NCBI GenBank assembly: GCA_938034905.1
Contig: CALHLF010000018.1
Span: 1-64,000, forward strand
Source of the DNA: an uncultured bacterium
Lineage (GTDB): Bacteria; Dictyoglomota; Dictyoglomia; Dictyoglomales; Dictyoglomaceae
Direction of reading: 5' to 3'
DNA length: 64,000 nucleotides
Both the position numbers and the translations under genes were made by a program. Of the stretch, positions 19,546 through 27,958 are shown in pieces; the first letter of the stretch is position 1; the number at the start of each line of letters is the position of its first letter. The notes below the pieces were generated by a model. The model worked only from the letters and a program-made list of their open reading frames with translations, had not been told where the DNA came from and did not search any database.

Positions 19546-20534
19546 GATTTATTTTCAAGAAGATGCATTAATCCTAAAGAAGTTATTACTCTTCCTCGAG
19601 GAGTCCTTTGTATAAAACCCAGTCTTAGAAGATAGGGTTCATATACTACTTCTAAGGTCTCTGGCGATTCATTTAAAAATTCTGAAAGAGTCTTTATTCC
19701 CACAGGACCACCCTTAAAATTATCTCTTAAAGCAATTAGAATTTTTCTATCAATCTCATCTAATCCTTTATCGTCTATTCCAAGAAACCTCAATATTTCC
19801 TTTACTTCTTTTTCGTTCAATTTTTCTTTATTTTCTACCTGAATGTAATCCCTCACTCTTTTCAATAATCTATTTGCAATTCTTGGTGTCCCACGAGCTC
19901 TTTTTGCTATCTCCATTAATACTGAGGATGAAAGATTTAAACCTAAAATTAGTTGAGACCTTTCTAAAATCTGCATAATTTCTACATCAGAATAAAAATC
20001 AAGATTTCCAATAAAACCAAATCTATCCCTTAATGGATTACTAAGCAACCCCGGTCGCGTAGTAGCTCCAACAATAGTGATAGGTGGAAGTTTTAATTTC
20101 AAAGCTCTTGCAGCTGGTCCCTTCCCTGTAATTATACTGATAACAGAATCTTCCATAACTGAATATAAAATCTCTTCAAGAGATGGTAAAAGCCTGTGTA
20201 TCTCATCAATAAAAAGAATCCCTCTTTCAGGAATAGAGGTTAAAATTCCCACCAAATCTCCTGCTCTTTGAAGAGCTGGAGCAGAAATTACTTTAATATC
20301 AACCTCCCGTTCCCAAGAAAGAATCAAGGCTAATGTTGTCTTTCCAAGTCCTGGAGGACCACAAAATAAAATATGATCTATCGCTTCTCCTCTCTCCTTT
20401 GCAGCTTTCAAAATTAAATTTAATCGTTCCACAATCTTCTTTTGACCAATAAACTCAGAAAATTTTCGAGGTCTTAGAAGACTTTCCAGTGAAGGTTCTT
20501 TTTGAGCTAAAGAAAAATAAGGGAGTTTTCTCAT
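19542..20534 (-). CDS. ruvB: Holliday junction branch migration helicase RuvB
   Basis: RuvB is the AAA+ motor that, on RuvA-bound Holliday junctions, drives branch migration. The 330-residue protein has RPRKFSEFIGQ, Walker A LFCGPPGLGKTTLAL (about residues 55-69), Walker B GILFIDEIHRL, and sensor-1 TIVGATTRPGLLSNPLRDRF with the arginine finger. The C-terminal winged helix ends with QRTPRGRVIT. It sits one base after the ruvA stop region, in the order ruvC-ruvA-ruvB. No key residue is missing. Confidence 0.97.
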   Translation of the reverse strand: MRKLPYFSLAQKEPSLESLLRPRKFSEFIGQKKIVERLNLILKAAKERGEAIDHILFCGPPGLGKTTLALILSWEREVDIKVISAPALQRAGDLVGILTSIPERGILFIDEIHRLLPSLEEILYSVMEDSVISIITGKGPAARALKLKLPPITIVGATTRPGLLSNPLRDRFGFIGNLDFYSDVEIMQILERSQLILGLNLSSSVLMEIAKRARGTPRIANRLLKRVRDYIQVENKEKLNEKEVKEILRFLGIDDKGLDEIDRKILIALRDNFKGGPVGIKTLSEFLNESPETLEVVYEPYLLRLGFIQRTPRGRVITSLGLMHLLENKS

Positions 20535-20535
20535 C

Positions 20536-21111
20536 TTAAAATTCCTTCTTAAGTTTTTCCAAGGCTATTTTCAGCAACTCTTCAGGAGACTTTTCTTTAT
20601 CTTTTAAGAGTTCTTTTAAAACTTTATTAACTTGTTTTTTTGAATAACCTAACCTTTGTAAAGCTTCCCCAACTATATCTACTTTTTCCTCCTTATCTTC
20701 TATAGGAATTGTTCCCTTAGCTGAAAAAAATATTTTTTGAGCAAGTTTTCTTCCTATACCAGGAACTATAGTTAATATCTCCCAATTATTTTCTTCTAAA
20801 GAAGATCTCCATTCTTGTAAAGTTATGTTTTCCACAATTTTAAAAGCCAAATTAACTCCCACTCCTGATAAGCTTAATAATTCTTCAAAAAAATCTCGCT
20901 TTTCTTTTTCTATAAATCCAAATATACTTATTCCTTTTTCTTCTAATATTTCACTCACATATATTTTTATTTCTTCTCCTATTTTATCTCTTAAAATCTT
21001 AAGAAGCTCAGGGGAAACCTTTATCCTAAAACCAACGTTTCCTAAAGAAAGAATTAAAAAGTCAGTTGAAACTTCTATTATTTTCCCTTGAATATAATTC
21101 AAAAAGGTCAA
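20536..21111 (-). CDS. ruvA: Holliday junction binding protein RuvA
   Basis: RuvA tetramers bind the Holliday junction and recruit RuvB. The 191-residue protein has the N-terminal OB-fold (IQGKIIEVSTDFLILSLGNVGFRI), two helix-hairpin-helix motifs (LLSLSGVGVNLAFKIVE and LTIVPGIGRKLAQKIF), and the C-terminal RuvB-binding domain EALQRLGYSKKQVNKVL. The start is TTG at 21111, overlapping the ruvC stop as TTGA, with GGTGA upstream. A second TTG at 21102 is possible. Confidence 0.95.
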   Translation of the reverse strand: MTFLNYIQGKIIEVSTDFLILSLGNVGFRIKVSPELLKILRDKIGEEIKIYVSEILEEKGISIFGFIEKEKRDFFEELLSLSGVGVNLAFKIVENITLQEWRSSLEENNWEILTIVPGIGRKLAQKIFFSAKGTIPIEDKEEKVDIVGEALQRLGYSKKQVNKVLKELLKDKEKSPEELLKIALEKLKKEF

Positions 21112-21587
21112 TTATGATCACCATAAGTTAAGGAATAGCATATACTTAAAGCAAGAGCATCAGCTACATCATCAGGTTTTGGTATTTTAGGAAGCTTAAG
21201 AAGCTCCATCACCATAATCTGAATCTGTTCCTTTGTTGCTCTTCCATAACCCACAATAGTTTGTTTTACTTCCAAAGGACTAAAGGTATAAGTTCTAATA
21301 TTATGCTGATAAGAGGATAATAGAATTACTCCCTGAGCTTGTGCAACATTTATGGCTGTTTTTAAGTTTTTATAAAAAAACAACTTTTCCATTACTATAA
21401 CATCTGGGGTATATTTTTCTATAAGATTAGAAAGCTCTTGATACAAATAATCTAATCTCTTACCCATATCCCAATTCTTAGGGGTGGTAAAACATCCATA
21501 TTCCAAAACCCTTATTTTCCCTTTTTTAGATTCAATTAAACCAAAGCCTATTAATGCTGTGCCTGGATCAATTCCTAAAATCAACAT
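21108..21587 (-). CDS. ruvC: crossover junction endodeoxyribonuclease RuvC
   Basis: RuvC cuts Holliday junctions symmetrically to finish recombination. The 159-residue protein has the four acidic catalytic positions in their usual contexts: D in LGIDPGTALIGFG, E in VIVMEKLFFYKN, and two D in KPDDVADALALSICY. The Q-rich AINVAQAQGVILL segment is also typical. It starts right after the yebC stop and overlaps ruvA. Length is normal. Confidence 0.95.
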   Translation of the reverse strand: MLILGIDPGTALIGFGLIESKKGKIRVLEYGCFTTPKNWDMGKRLDYLYQELSNLIEKYTPDVIVMEKLFFYKNLKTAINVAQAQGVILLSSYQHNIRTYTFSPLEVKQTIVGYGRATKEQIQIMVMELLKLPKIPKPDDVADALALSICYSLTYGDHN

Positions 21588-22337
21588 CTAAGATAGTGCT
21601 TGTAATATTTCATCGGGTATATCAAAATTGGCATAAGTTTTCTGAACATCATCATGTTCTTCTAATTCTTCCATGAGCTTTAATACCTTTTCTGCATCAA
21701 CACCTTGAACAGGGACTAAATTCTTTGGGATTTTTGTAATCTCCGCACTGGTAATTTTATAATTTTTCTCTGTTAATATGTTTTTAACTGTTGAAAAATC
21801 TTGGGGGGAAGTTACTATCTCAATAGAATCAGGATCAATTCTAACATCTTCTGCTCCTGCATCTAATGCATCAGCTAATAATTGATCTTCATCCTTTACA
21901 CTTTCCTTTTCTATAAAGATACTTCCCTTTTCTTCAAAAATCCAAGATACGCATCCTGCTTCTCCTAAATTACCACCATGTTTTGTAAAGATTCTTCTAA
22001 TCTCTGATGCGGTTCTATTTTTATTGTCTGTTACAACTTCTACCATAATAGCTACACCACCAGGACCATATCCTTCATATACTACCTCTTCATATATAAC
22101 ACCAGGGATTTCTCCTGTTCCTCTTTTTATTGCCCTTTCAATATTTTCCTTTGGCATATTTGCTTCTCGAGCTCTCTCTATTGCTGCTCTTAGTCTCAAA
22201 TTTGTCTCGGGATTTCCACCTCCGTGTTTTGCAGCTATAATAATTTCCTTGCTTAAACTGGAAAAAAGCTTACCCTTTTTAGCATCTGCTGCTGCTTTTC
22301 TATGTTTTATATTTGCCCATTTAGAATGTCCAGACAT
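21588..22337 (-). CDS. yebC: YebC/PmpR family regulator or translation factor
   Basis: The 249-residue protein begins [20 protein letters not shown] and contains [20 protein letters not shown], both diagnostic of the YebC/TACO1 family. Members have been described as DNA-binding regulators (PmpR) and, for some, as factors helping ribosomes through proline stretches. Which applies here cannot be decided from sequence. The ATG at 22337 has GGGAGGAG upstream. It leads the yebC-ruvC-ruvA-ruvB transcript, with a good promoter in the gap behind it. Confidence 0.94.
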   Translation of the reverse strand: MSGHSKWANIKHRKAAADAKKGKLFSSLSKEIIIAAKHGGGNPETNLRLRAAIERAREANMPKENIERAIKRGTGEIPGVIYEEVVYEGYGPGGVAIMVEVVTDNKNRTASEIRRIFTKHGGNLGEAGCVSWIFEEKGSIFIEKESVKDEDQLLADALDAGAEDVRIDPDSIEIVTSPQDFSTVKNILTEKNYKITSAEITKIPKNLVPVQGVDAEKVLKLMEELEEHDDVQKTYANFDIPDEILQALS

Positions 22338-22382
22338 TATTTCTCCTCCCTATTATGAAAATAAATTTTAAGTTTCATAAGA

Positions 22383-22411
22383 ATTCTACTATATTTAATA
22401 AAGTTTGACAA
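22383..22411 (-). promoter_or_regulatory. putative promoter of the yebC-ruvCAB-...-recJ transcript
   Basis: On the minus strand TTGTCA (22406-22411) and TAGAAT (22383-22388) are separated by exactly 17 bases, each five of six matches to the sigma70 consensus. The predicted transcription start is about 40 bases before the yebC ATG, leaving room for its ribosome binding site. This 88-base gap is the largest in the whole recJ-to-eno block except at its ends. Confidence 0.6.
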
Positions 22412-22425
22412 GAAGTGAATAGAGA

Positions 22426-23973
22426 TTAGTTATTTTTTGAGAGATTAATTAACTTCTTAAAAGCTAAAGGTATATTCTCTATAATATCTCCTGCAATAAG
22501 TCCTCTTTCTCCATATTTTTCTTTAAAAACTAAAGCAGATAGGGAATGTATGTAATTCCCTAAAATACATGCTTTATTTAACTCTAATCCTTGAGCTAAG
22601 AGGCTAACAATTATTCCGGTTAAAACATCCCCAGAACCTGCGGTTGCTAAGAGAGAAGAAGCAAAAGGATTAATATATATTTCCCCTGTAGGGAAGGAAC
22701 TTATAGAATATGGTCCCTTCAATATTAGATTGATATTATATTTTTGGGAAAAAGTCTTAGAAATTTCAATTCTATTTTTAAGGACAGCATCTGGAGTAGT
22801 ATCTAAAAGTCGAGCCATTTCTCCTCCATGAGGGGTAAGGATAATATTTCCCTGATTTAATAGAGGAAGAATAGGTTTAATTGCAGTTAATCCATCGGCA
22901 TCAATAACTAAGGGTAAAGATAATTTTAATGAAAGAGTCCTGACAAAGTTTTGAGTGGTTTCAGAGATTCCTATTCCAGGGCCCAAACCTATGGCATTAA
23001 TTCCAAGTTTTTCAATTCTATCCAATATAAAAGGAATATTATCTTCAGAAATATAACCCATTTCATCTTTCAGGGGGATTAATATTATCTCAGGATTTAA
23101 GGCTCGATGAATATTACTTATAGATTCTGGTAAGGCAAGATAAACCATTCCTGCAGAACTTCTTAAAGAAGCTTTTGCTGATAAAATTGGTGCTCCTGTA
23201 TATTGAATGGAACCACCAATAATTAGAACTTTTCCCTTGCTTCCCTTATGAACCCCTACAGAAAAAGATGGAATAAAATTTCTAACTTCGTTATCTTCTA
23301 CTAAAAATACTTTTGAAGAGACAAATTTTTCTAAAAATTTATTAGGAAAACCCAAAGGATTTACAATTATCTCTCCAATATAATCTATAGCACTCAGATT
23401 GAAAAATCCAATTTTAGGGAAAAACATAGTAATTGTAATATCTGACTTTATACCTTCTCCAAGGATTTCTCCTGAATCAGCATTAACTCCAGTTGGAACA
23501 TCAATAGAAAGTACAGTCTTATTCAAATTATTAATTTCTTTAATAATTTCTATTAACTCTTTATCCAAAGATTTTTTTAGTCCAATCCCAAAGATTCCAT
23601 CTACTATAAAATCTACATCTTTAATTATCTTCCAATTTTCCTTTAAGGATAAAAATTTAACTTCAGAATCCTTTAAAAGTTCATATTGAGCTTTACATAA
23701 TGGAGAAATTCCCCTTTCCCAAGCATAGGTTAGAACAAGAGGGGAATTTCCATTAATATGTAAATACCTTGCTACTACTAAAGCATCTCCTCCATTGTTT
23801 CCTGGTCCACAAAGGATTGCTATTTTTTTATCTTTAAGGTCCTTAAATCTATCTTTTAAAAAATAATAAATAAAAGATCCTGCATTCTCCATAAGAATTA
23901 ATGGAGAAATATTAAACTCTTCCGTTATTCTTCTTTCCAGTTCTCTTGTTTCTTCGATAGAAATTACTCTCAT
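22426..23973 (-). CDS. nnr: bifunctional NAD(P)H-hydrate repair enzyme (epimerase + ADP-dependent dehydratase)
   Basis: This enzyme repairs hydrated NAD(P)H: the N-terminal half epimerises R- and S-NAD(P)HX and the C-terminal half dehydrates S-NAD(P)HX using ADP. The 515-residue protein is the usual bacterial fusion. The epimerase part has ILMENAGSFIYYF, LCGPGNNGGDALVVARYLH and SIDVPTGVNADSGE. The dehydratase part has GLGPGIGISETTQ, VIDADGLTAI, LTPHGGEMARLL and the nucleotide-site TAGSGDVLTGII. It overlaps the following NusG-domain gene's stop as ATGA and is the last gene of the eno transcript. Confidence 0.94.
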   Translation of the reverse strand: MRVISIEETRELERRITEEFNISPLILMENAGSFIYYFLKDRFKDLKDKKIAILCGPGNNGGDALVVARYLHINGNSPLVLTYAWERGISPLCKAQYELLKDSEVKFLSLKENWKIIKDVDFIVDGIFGIGLKKSLDKELIEIIKEINNLNKTVLSIDVPTGVNADSGEILGEGIKSDITITMFFPKIGFFNLSAIDYIGEIIVNPLGFPNKFLEKFVSSKVFLVEDNEVRNFIPSFSVGVHKGSKGKVLIIGGSIQYTGAPILSAKASLRSSAGMVYLALPESISNIHRALNPEIILIPLKDEMGYISEDNIPFILDRIEKLGINAIGLGPGIGISETTQNFVRTLSLKLSLPLVIDADGLTAIKPILPLLNQGNIILTPHGGEMARLLDTTPDAVLKNRIEISKTFSQKYNINLILKGPYSISSFPTGEIYINPFASSLLATAGSGDVLTGIIVSLLAQGLELNKACILGNYIHSLSALVFKEKYGERGLIAGDIIENIPLAFKKLINLSKNN

Positions 23974-24314
23974 TTTCCACCTTCTAACCTAAGAACTACT
24001 CTATTAGGTAAACAAACAATACTTTCTCCTTCTTTATTTATCCATCCTTGTTTTATACATATCTTATCAGGACAAGGAGAAGAAATCATCCTGATTCCTT
24101 TCTCCGGGTTATATTCAAAGTAACTTTCTCCTATATTTCCTTTTACTGAGAATTCCTTTTTTAATTTTAAAGATTTTAAATTTACTCTTAAAACTTCTTT
24201 ATTATTAACTTCTGCAATTAAATACAATGGGGAGGATAATCTTTCTTGAAAAATCAAAAGAATAATTCCAAAAAGAAAAAGAGAAAAGACTATTATAAAT
24301 TCCTTCCTCTTCAT
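23970..24314 (-). CDS. NusG domain II-containing membrane-anchored protein
   Basis: The 114-residue protein has one N-terminal membrane segment (about residues 8-24) and an extracytoplasmic beta-rich domain ending SSPCPDKICIKQGWI followed by VCLPNRVVLRLEG. This cysteine-containing pattern is that of NusG domain II (DUF) proteins, which are often found near FMN-transfer or quinone-related genes. The role is unknown. No clear ribosome binding site precedes the ATG at 24314, and a hairpin sits 12-32 bases upstream. Confidence 0.75.
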   Translation of the reverse strand: MKRKEFIIVFSLFLFGIILLIFQERLSSPLYLIAEVNNKEVLRVNLKSLKLKKEFSVKGNIGESYFEYNPEKGIRMISSPCPDKICIKQGWINKEGESIVCLPNRVVLRLEGGK

Positions 24315-24325
24315 AGTAAAATGAA

Positions 24326-24346
24326 GGGGTAGATAAAATCTACCCC
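24326..24346 (-). terminator. hairpin after eno, possible partial terminator
   Basis: GGGGTAGA (24326-24333) and TCTACCCC (24339-24346) form a perfect 8-base-pair stem with a five-base loop. It starts ten bases after the eno stop. The sequence downstream on the minus strand is only moderately T-rich, so it may be a leaky terminator or an mRNA-stabilising element between the highly expressed eno and the following genes. Confidence 0.5.
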
Positions 24347-24355
24347 CCTATTCTT

Positions 24356-25642
<1,287 letters not shown>

Positions 25643-25660
25643 TTAATTATCTTCGTGACT

Positions 25661-25669
25661 ATTATAACA
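25661..25669 (-). promoter_or_regulatory. putative eno promoter with extended -10
   Basis: The minus strand reads TGTTATAAT, a perfect TATAAT with an upstream TG, i.e. an extended -10 element. No good -35 box lies 16-18 bases upstream, which is acceptable for extended -10 promoters. The distance to the GTG start is about 30 bases, with the strong ribosome binding site between. Confidence 0.55.
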
Positions 25670-25764
25670 TCAATTTATTAGAATTTTGTTTAAAGTTCTT
25701 TTAAAAAGATAAGAAATAAGCTAAAATAAATGGAAAAAACATAAATGGAATAATGGAGGTTTTT

Positions 25765-26352
25765 ATGGAGTATATATCTCCAAACTGGAATGAGATATAC
25801 AATCTATGTTTAGAACTTGCTAAAAAAGTAAAAGATGATAATTACAGTCCAGAAATTATTGTAGGGGTAGCAAGAGGAGGTTGGATTCCTGCAAGGATTC
25901 TTTCTGATCTTTTGGAGAATTCCTATACTGCAAATATAAAAATTGATTTTTATAGGGGTGTTGGAGAAACAAGAGAAAGACCTGTTATTACCCAAACAAT
26001 TTCTACAGGGGTGGAAGGAAAAAGAGTTTTAGTTGCAGATGATGTAGCAGATAGCGGAAAAAGTTTAAAAGTTGCAAAGGAACATTTGGAACATTGTGGT
26101 GCAACAATAGTTAAGATAGCTACAATTTACTATAAACCTTGGTCTATAATTAAACCTGATTATTATATAGAAGAAACCTCTTCATGGATAATTTTCCCTT
26201 GGGAGATAAATGAAACGTTATTAAAAATTACTAAAAACTTAAAAGATAAAGGAAAATCAAGAGAAGAGATTTACGAGGAGTTAATAAAAACAGGAGTAGA
26301 AGAGATACTCCTAAATAGATTAATAAGAGATTTTTGGGGTAATCTCTTATGA
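25765..26352 (+). CDS. phosphoribosyltransferase, purine-type
   Basis: This is a type I phosphoribosyltransferase: the PRPP-binding motif RVLVADDVADSGKSL lies near residues 87-101, and an N-terminal EIIVGVARGGWIPARIL forms the pyrophosphate-binding loop. The pattern is closest to hypoxanthine/xanthine/guanine enzymes of the Gpt type. A C-terminal extension of about 55 residues (DKGKSREEIYEELIKTGVEE) looks helical. I chose the ATG at 25765 because GGAGGT lies five bases upstream; an in-frame ATG at 25753 has none. It overlaps the Nudix gene as ATGA. Base specificity is unknown. Confidence 0.85.
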   Translation: MEYISPNWNEIYNLCLELAKKVKDDNYSPEIIVGVARGGWIPARILSDLLENSYTANIKIDFYRGVGETRERPVITQTISTGVEGKRVLVADDVADSGKSLKVAKEHLEHCGATIVKIATIYYKPWSIIKPDYYIEETSSWIIFPWEINETLLKITKNLKDKGKSREEIYEELIKTGVEEILLNRLIRDFWGNLL

Positions 26353-26759
26353 AAGCAATCTCAGCAGGTGGAGTGGTGTTTAATAAGAATCAGGTGTTGG
26401 TTCTTCAAAGAAAAAATGGGAATTGGGTTCTTCCAAAGGGACATATTGAAAGGGGAGAAAATATTGAAGAAACTGCAATAAGAGAGGTAGAGGAAGAAAC
26501 AGGAATAAAAGCAAAGATTATTACCTACATTGGAGAAATAAATTATCATGCACCTGCAACAGAATTTCATCCTGAAGAAGATAAAAAGGTTTTTTGGTTT
26601 CTTATGGAAGCCCTGTCTTTAGAGATAAAAGTTGAAGAAAAAATATTTATCCAAGGTAAATTTTTATCAGTTGAAGATGCGATGAATATTCTAACTTTTC
26701 CCTTAGAAAAAGAAATCTTAAAAAAGGCTTATAATATTTTTTTAATGAAGAGGAAATAA
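26349..26759 (+). CDS. Nudix hydrolase
   Basis: The 136-residue protein contains a complete Nudix box, GHIERGENIEETAIREVEEE followed by TGI, with all catalytic acidic residues. The compact form resembles Ap4A/(d)NTP-type MutT-like hydrolases that clean up modified or signalling nucleotides. Specificity cannot be read from sequence. It is coupled to the upstream phosphoribosyltransferase by an ATGA overlap and directly abuts the glycosyltransferase start. A role in nucleotide housekeeping next to a nucleotide-salvage gene is a reasonable guess. Confidence 0.87.
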   Translation: MKAISAGGVVFNKNQVLVLQRKNGNWVLPKGHIERGENIEETAIREVEEETGIKAKIITYIGEINYHAPATEFHPEEDKKVFWFLMEALSLEIKVEEKIFIQGKFLSVEDAMNILTFPLEKEILKKAYNIFLMKRK

Positions 26760-27947
26760 ATGAACATATTGATGCCCACATGGGAGTTTCCTCCAAGAAT
26801 TATAGGGGGTCTGAGCCGCCATGTTTCAGACTTAAGCCATGCCCTATCCAAAAAGGGAATAAATGTTACAATAATCACTTGTTGTTCAGAGGGGGGAGGA
26901 GAAAGGGAGATTATAGGAAATCTTTCTATTTATAGAGTTCCATCTAAAATTATTGAAACGCCAGATTTCATTAGCTGGATATATTTTCTAAATCTATCAA
27001 TGATTATAAAAGCCTTAGAAATATCCAAACAAACCTCTTTTGACCTTATTCACGTTCATGACTGGCTCTCTGCTTTTGTAGGATATGTTTTAAAACATTC
27101 CTTCAAGAAGCCACTAATTGCAACTATTCATGCTACAGAGTATGGAAGAAATCAGGGAATATATACAAAGGAACAGCAGTTTATCCACAATGTGGAATGG
27201 TGGTTAACTTATGAATCATGGAAGGTAATTGTATGCAGTAATTTCATGAAGGAAGAAGTGAAAAATCTTTTTAATTTACCTGAAGATAAAATAAATATAA
27301 TCCCAAATGGGGTTAATATAGAAAATCTAAAAACAAGCTTAAATTTAAATGAGATAAGAAAAAACTTTGCTCTTCCCTATGAGAAAATTATTCTTTTTAT
27401 AGGAAGAATGTATTATCAAAAGGGGCCTGAATATTTATTAAGATCTGCACCTTTTATTCTTTCTCAATTTCCCAATGCGAAATTTATTTTTGTAGGGACT
27501 GGGGATTTATTAAACTCCTTGAGAGAAGAGGCTAATAATTTGGGACTTCAAAATAAGGTTATTTTTACAGGATTTATCGATGATTCTTTAAGAAATGCCC
27601 TTTTAAATCTTGCAGATATCTGTGTCTTTCCCAGCATATATGAGCCCTTTGGAATAGTTGCATTAGAGGCTATGGCCCTATCAAAGCCTGTAGTCGCCTC
27701 AAATCTTGGAGGTTTTAAAGAAATAATAAATTCTGGATATGATGGTTTCCTTTTTACTCCAAGAGATATTTACGATCTTTCCCAAAAAATATTATCTTTA
27801 TTAAAGGACGAAAATTTAGCAAAGAAAATAGGAGAAAGAGCAAGAGAAAAAATTGAAAAACTCTATACCTGGGAGAAAATAGCAGAAGAAACATTAAAGG
27901 TATATGAGAAGATTTACCAGGAATATCTTTCATCAAATTGGAAGTGA
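26760..27947 (+). CDS. glycosyltransferase family 4 (glycogen synthase-like N-terminus)
   Basis: This GT-B retaining glycosyltransferase of 395 residues begins MNILMPTWEFPPRIIGGLSR, the donor/acceptor glycine-rich loop typical of GT4/GT5 enzymes, followed by DLIHVHDWLSAFVGYVL. The C-terminal domain has ILFIGRMYYQKGPEYLL and the nucleotide-sugar site FPSIYEPFGIVALEAMA with the E-x7-E pair. Close relatives act in glycogen or maltosyl-phosphate synthesis, or in surface glycans. It starts at the base after the Nudix stop, and the nucleotidyltransferase gene follows after 11 bases. A shared sugar-nucleotide role is plausible. Confidence 0.85.
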   Translation: MNILMPTWEFPPRIIGGLSRHVSDLSHALSKKGINVTIITCCSEGGGEREIIGNLSIYRVPSKIIETPDFISWIYFLNLSMIIKALEISKQTSFDLIHVHDWLSAFVGYVLKHSFKKPLIATIHATEYGRNQGIYTKEQQFIHNVEWWLTYESWKVIVCSNFMKEEVKNLFNLPEDKINIIPNGVNIENLKTSLNLNEIRKNFALPYEKIILFIGRMYYQKGPEYLLRSAPFILSQFPNAKFIFVGTGDLLNSLREEANNLGLQNKVIFTGFIDDSLRNALLNLADICVFPSIYEPFGIVALEAMALSKPVVASNLGGFKEIINSGYDGFLFTPRDIYDLSQKILSLLKDENLAKKIGERAREKIEKLYTWEKIAEETLKVYEKIYQEYLSSNWK

Positions 27948-27958
27948 GGTGATTTCCT

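Noticed and set aside
25691-25727. Sigma70 promoter for the phosphoribosyltransferase operon (TAAAAT at 25722-25727).
   Set aside because: No acceptable -35 hexamer at 16-18 bases; evidence too weak to list as a feature.
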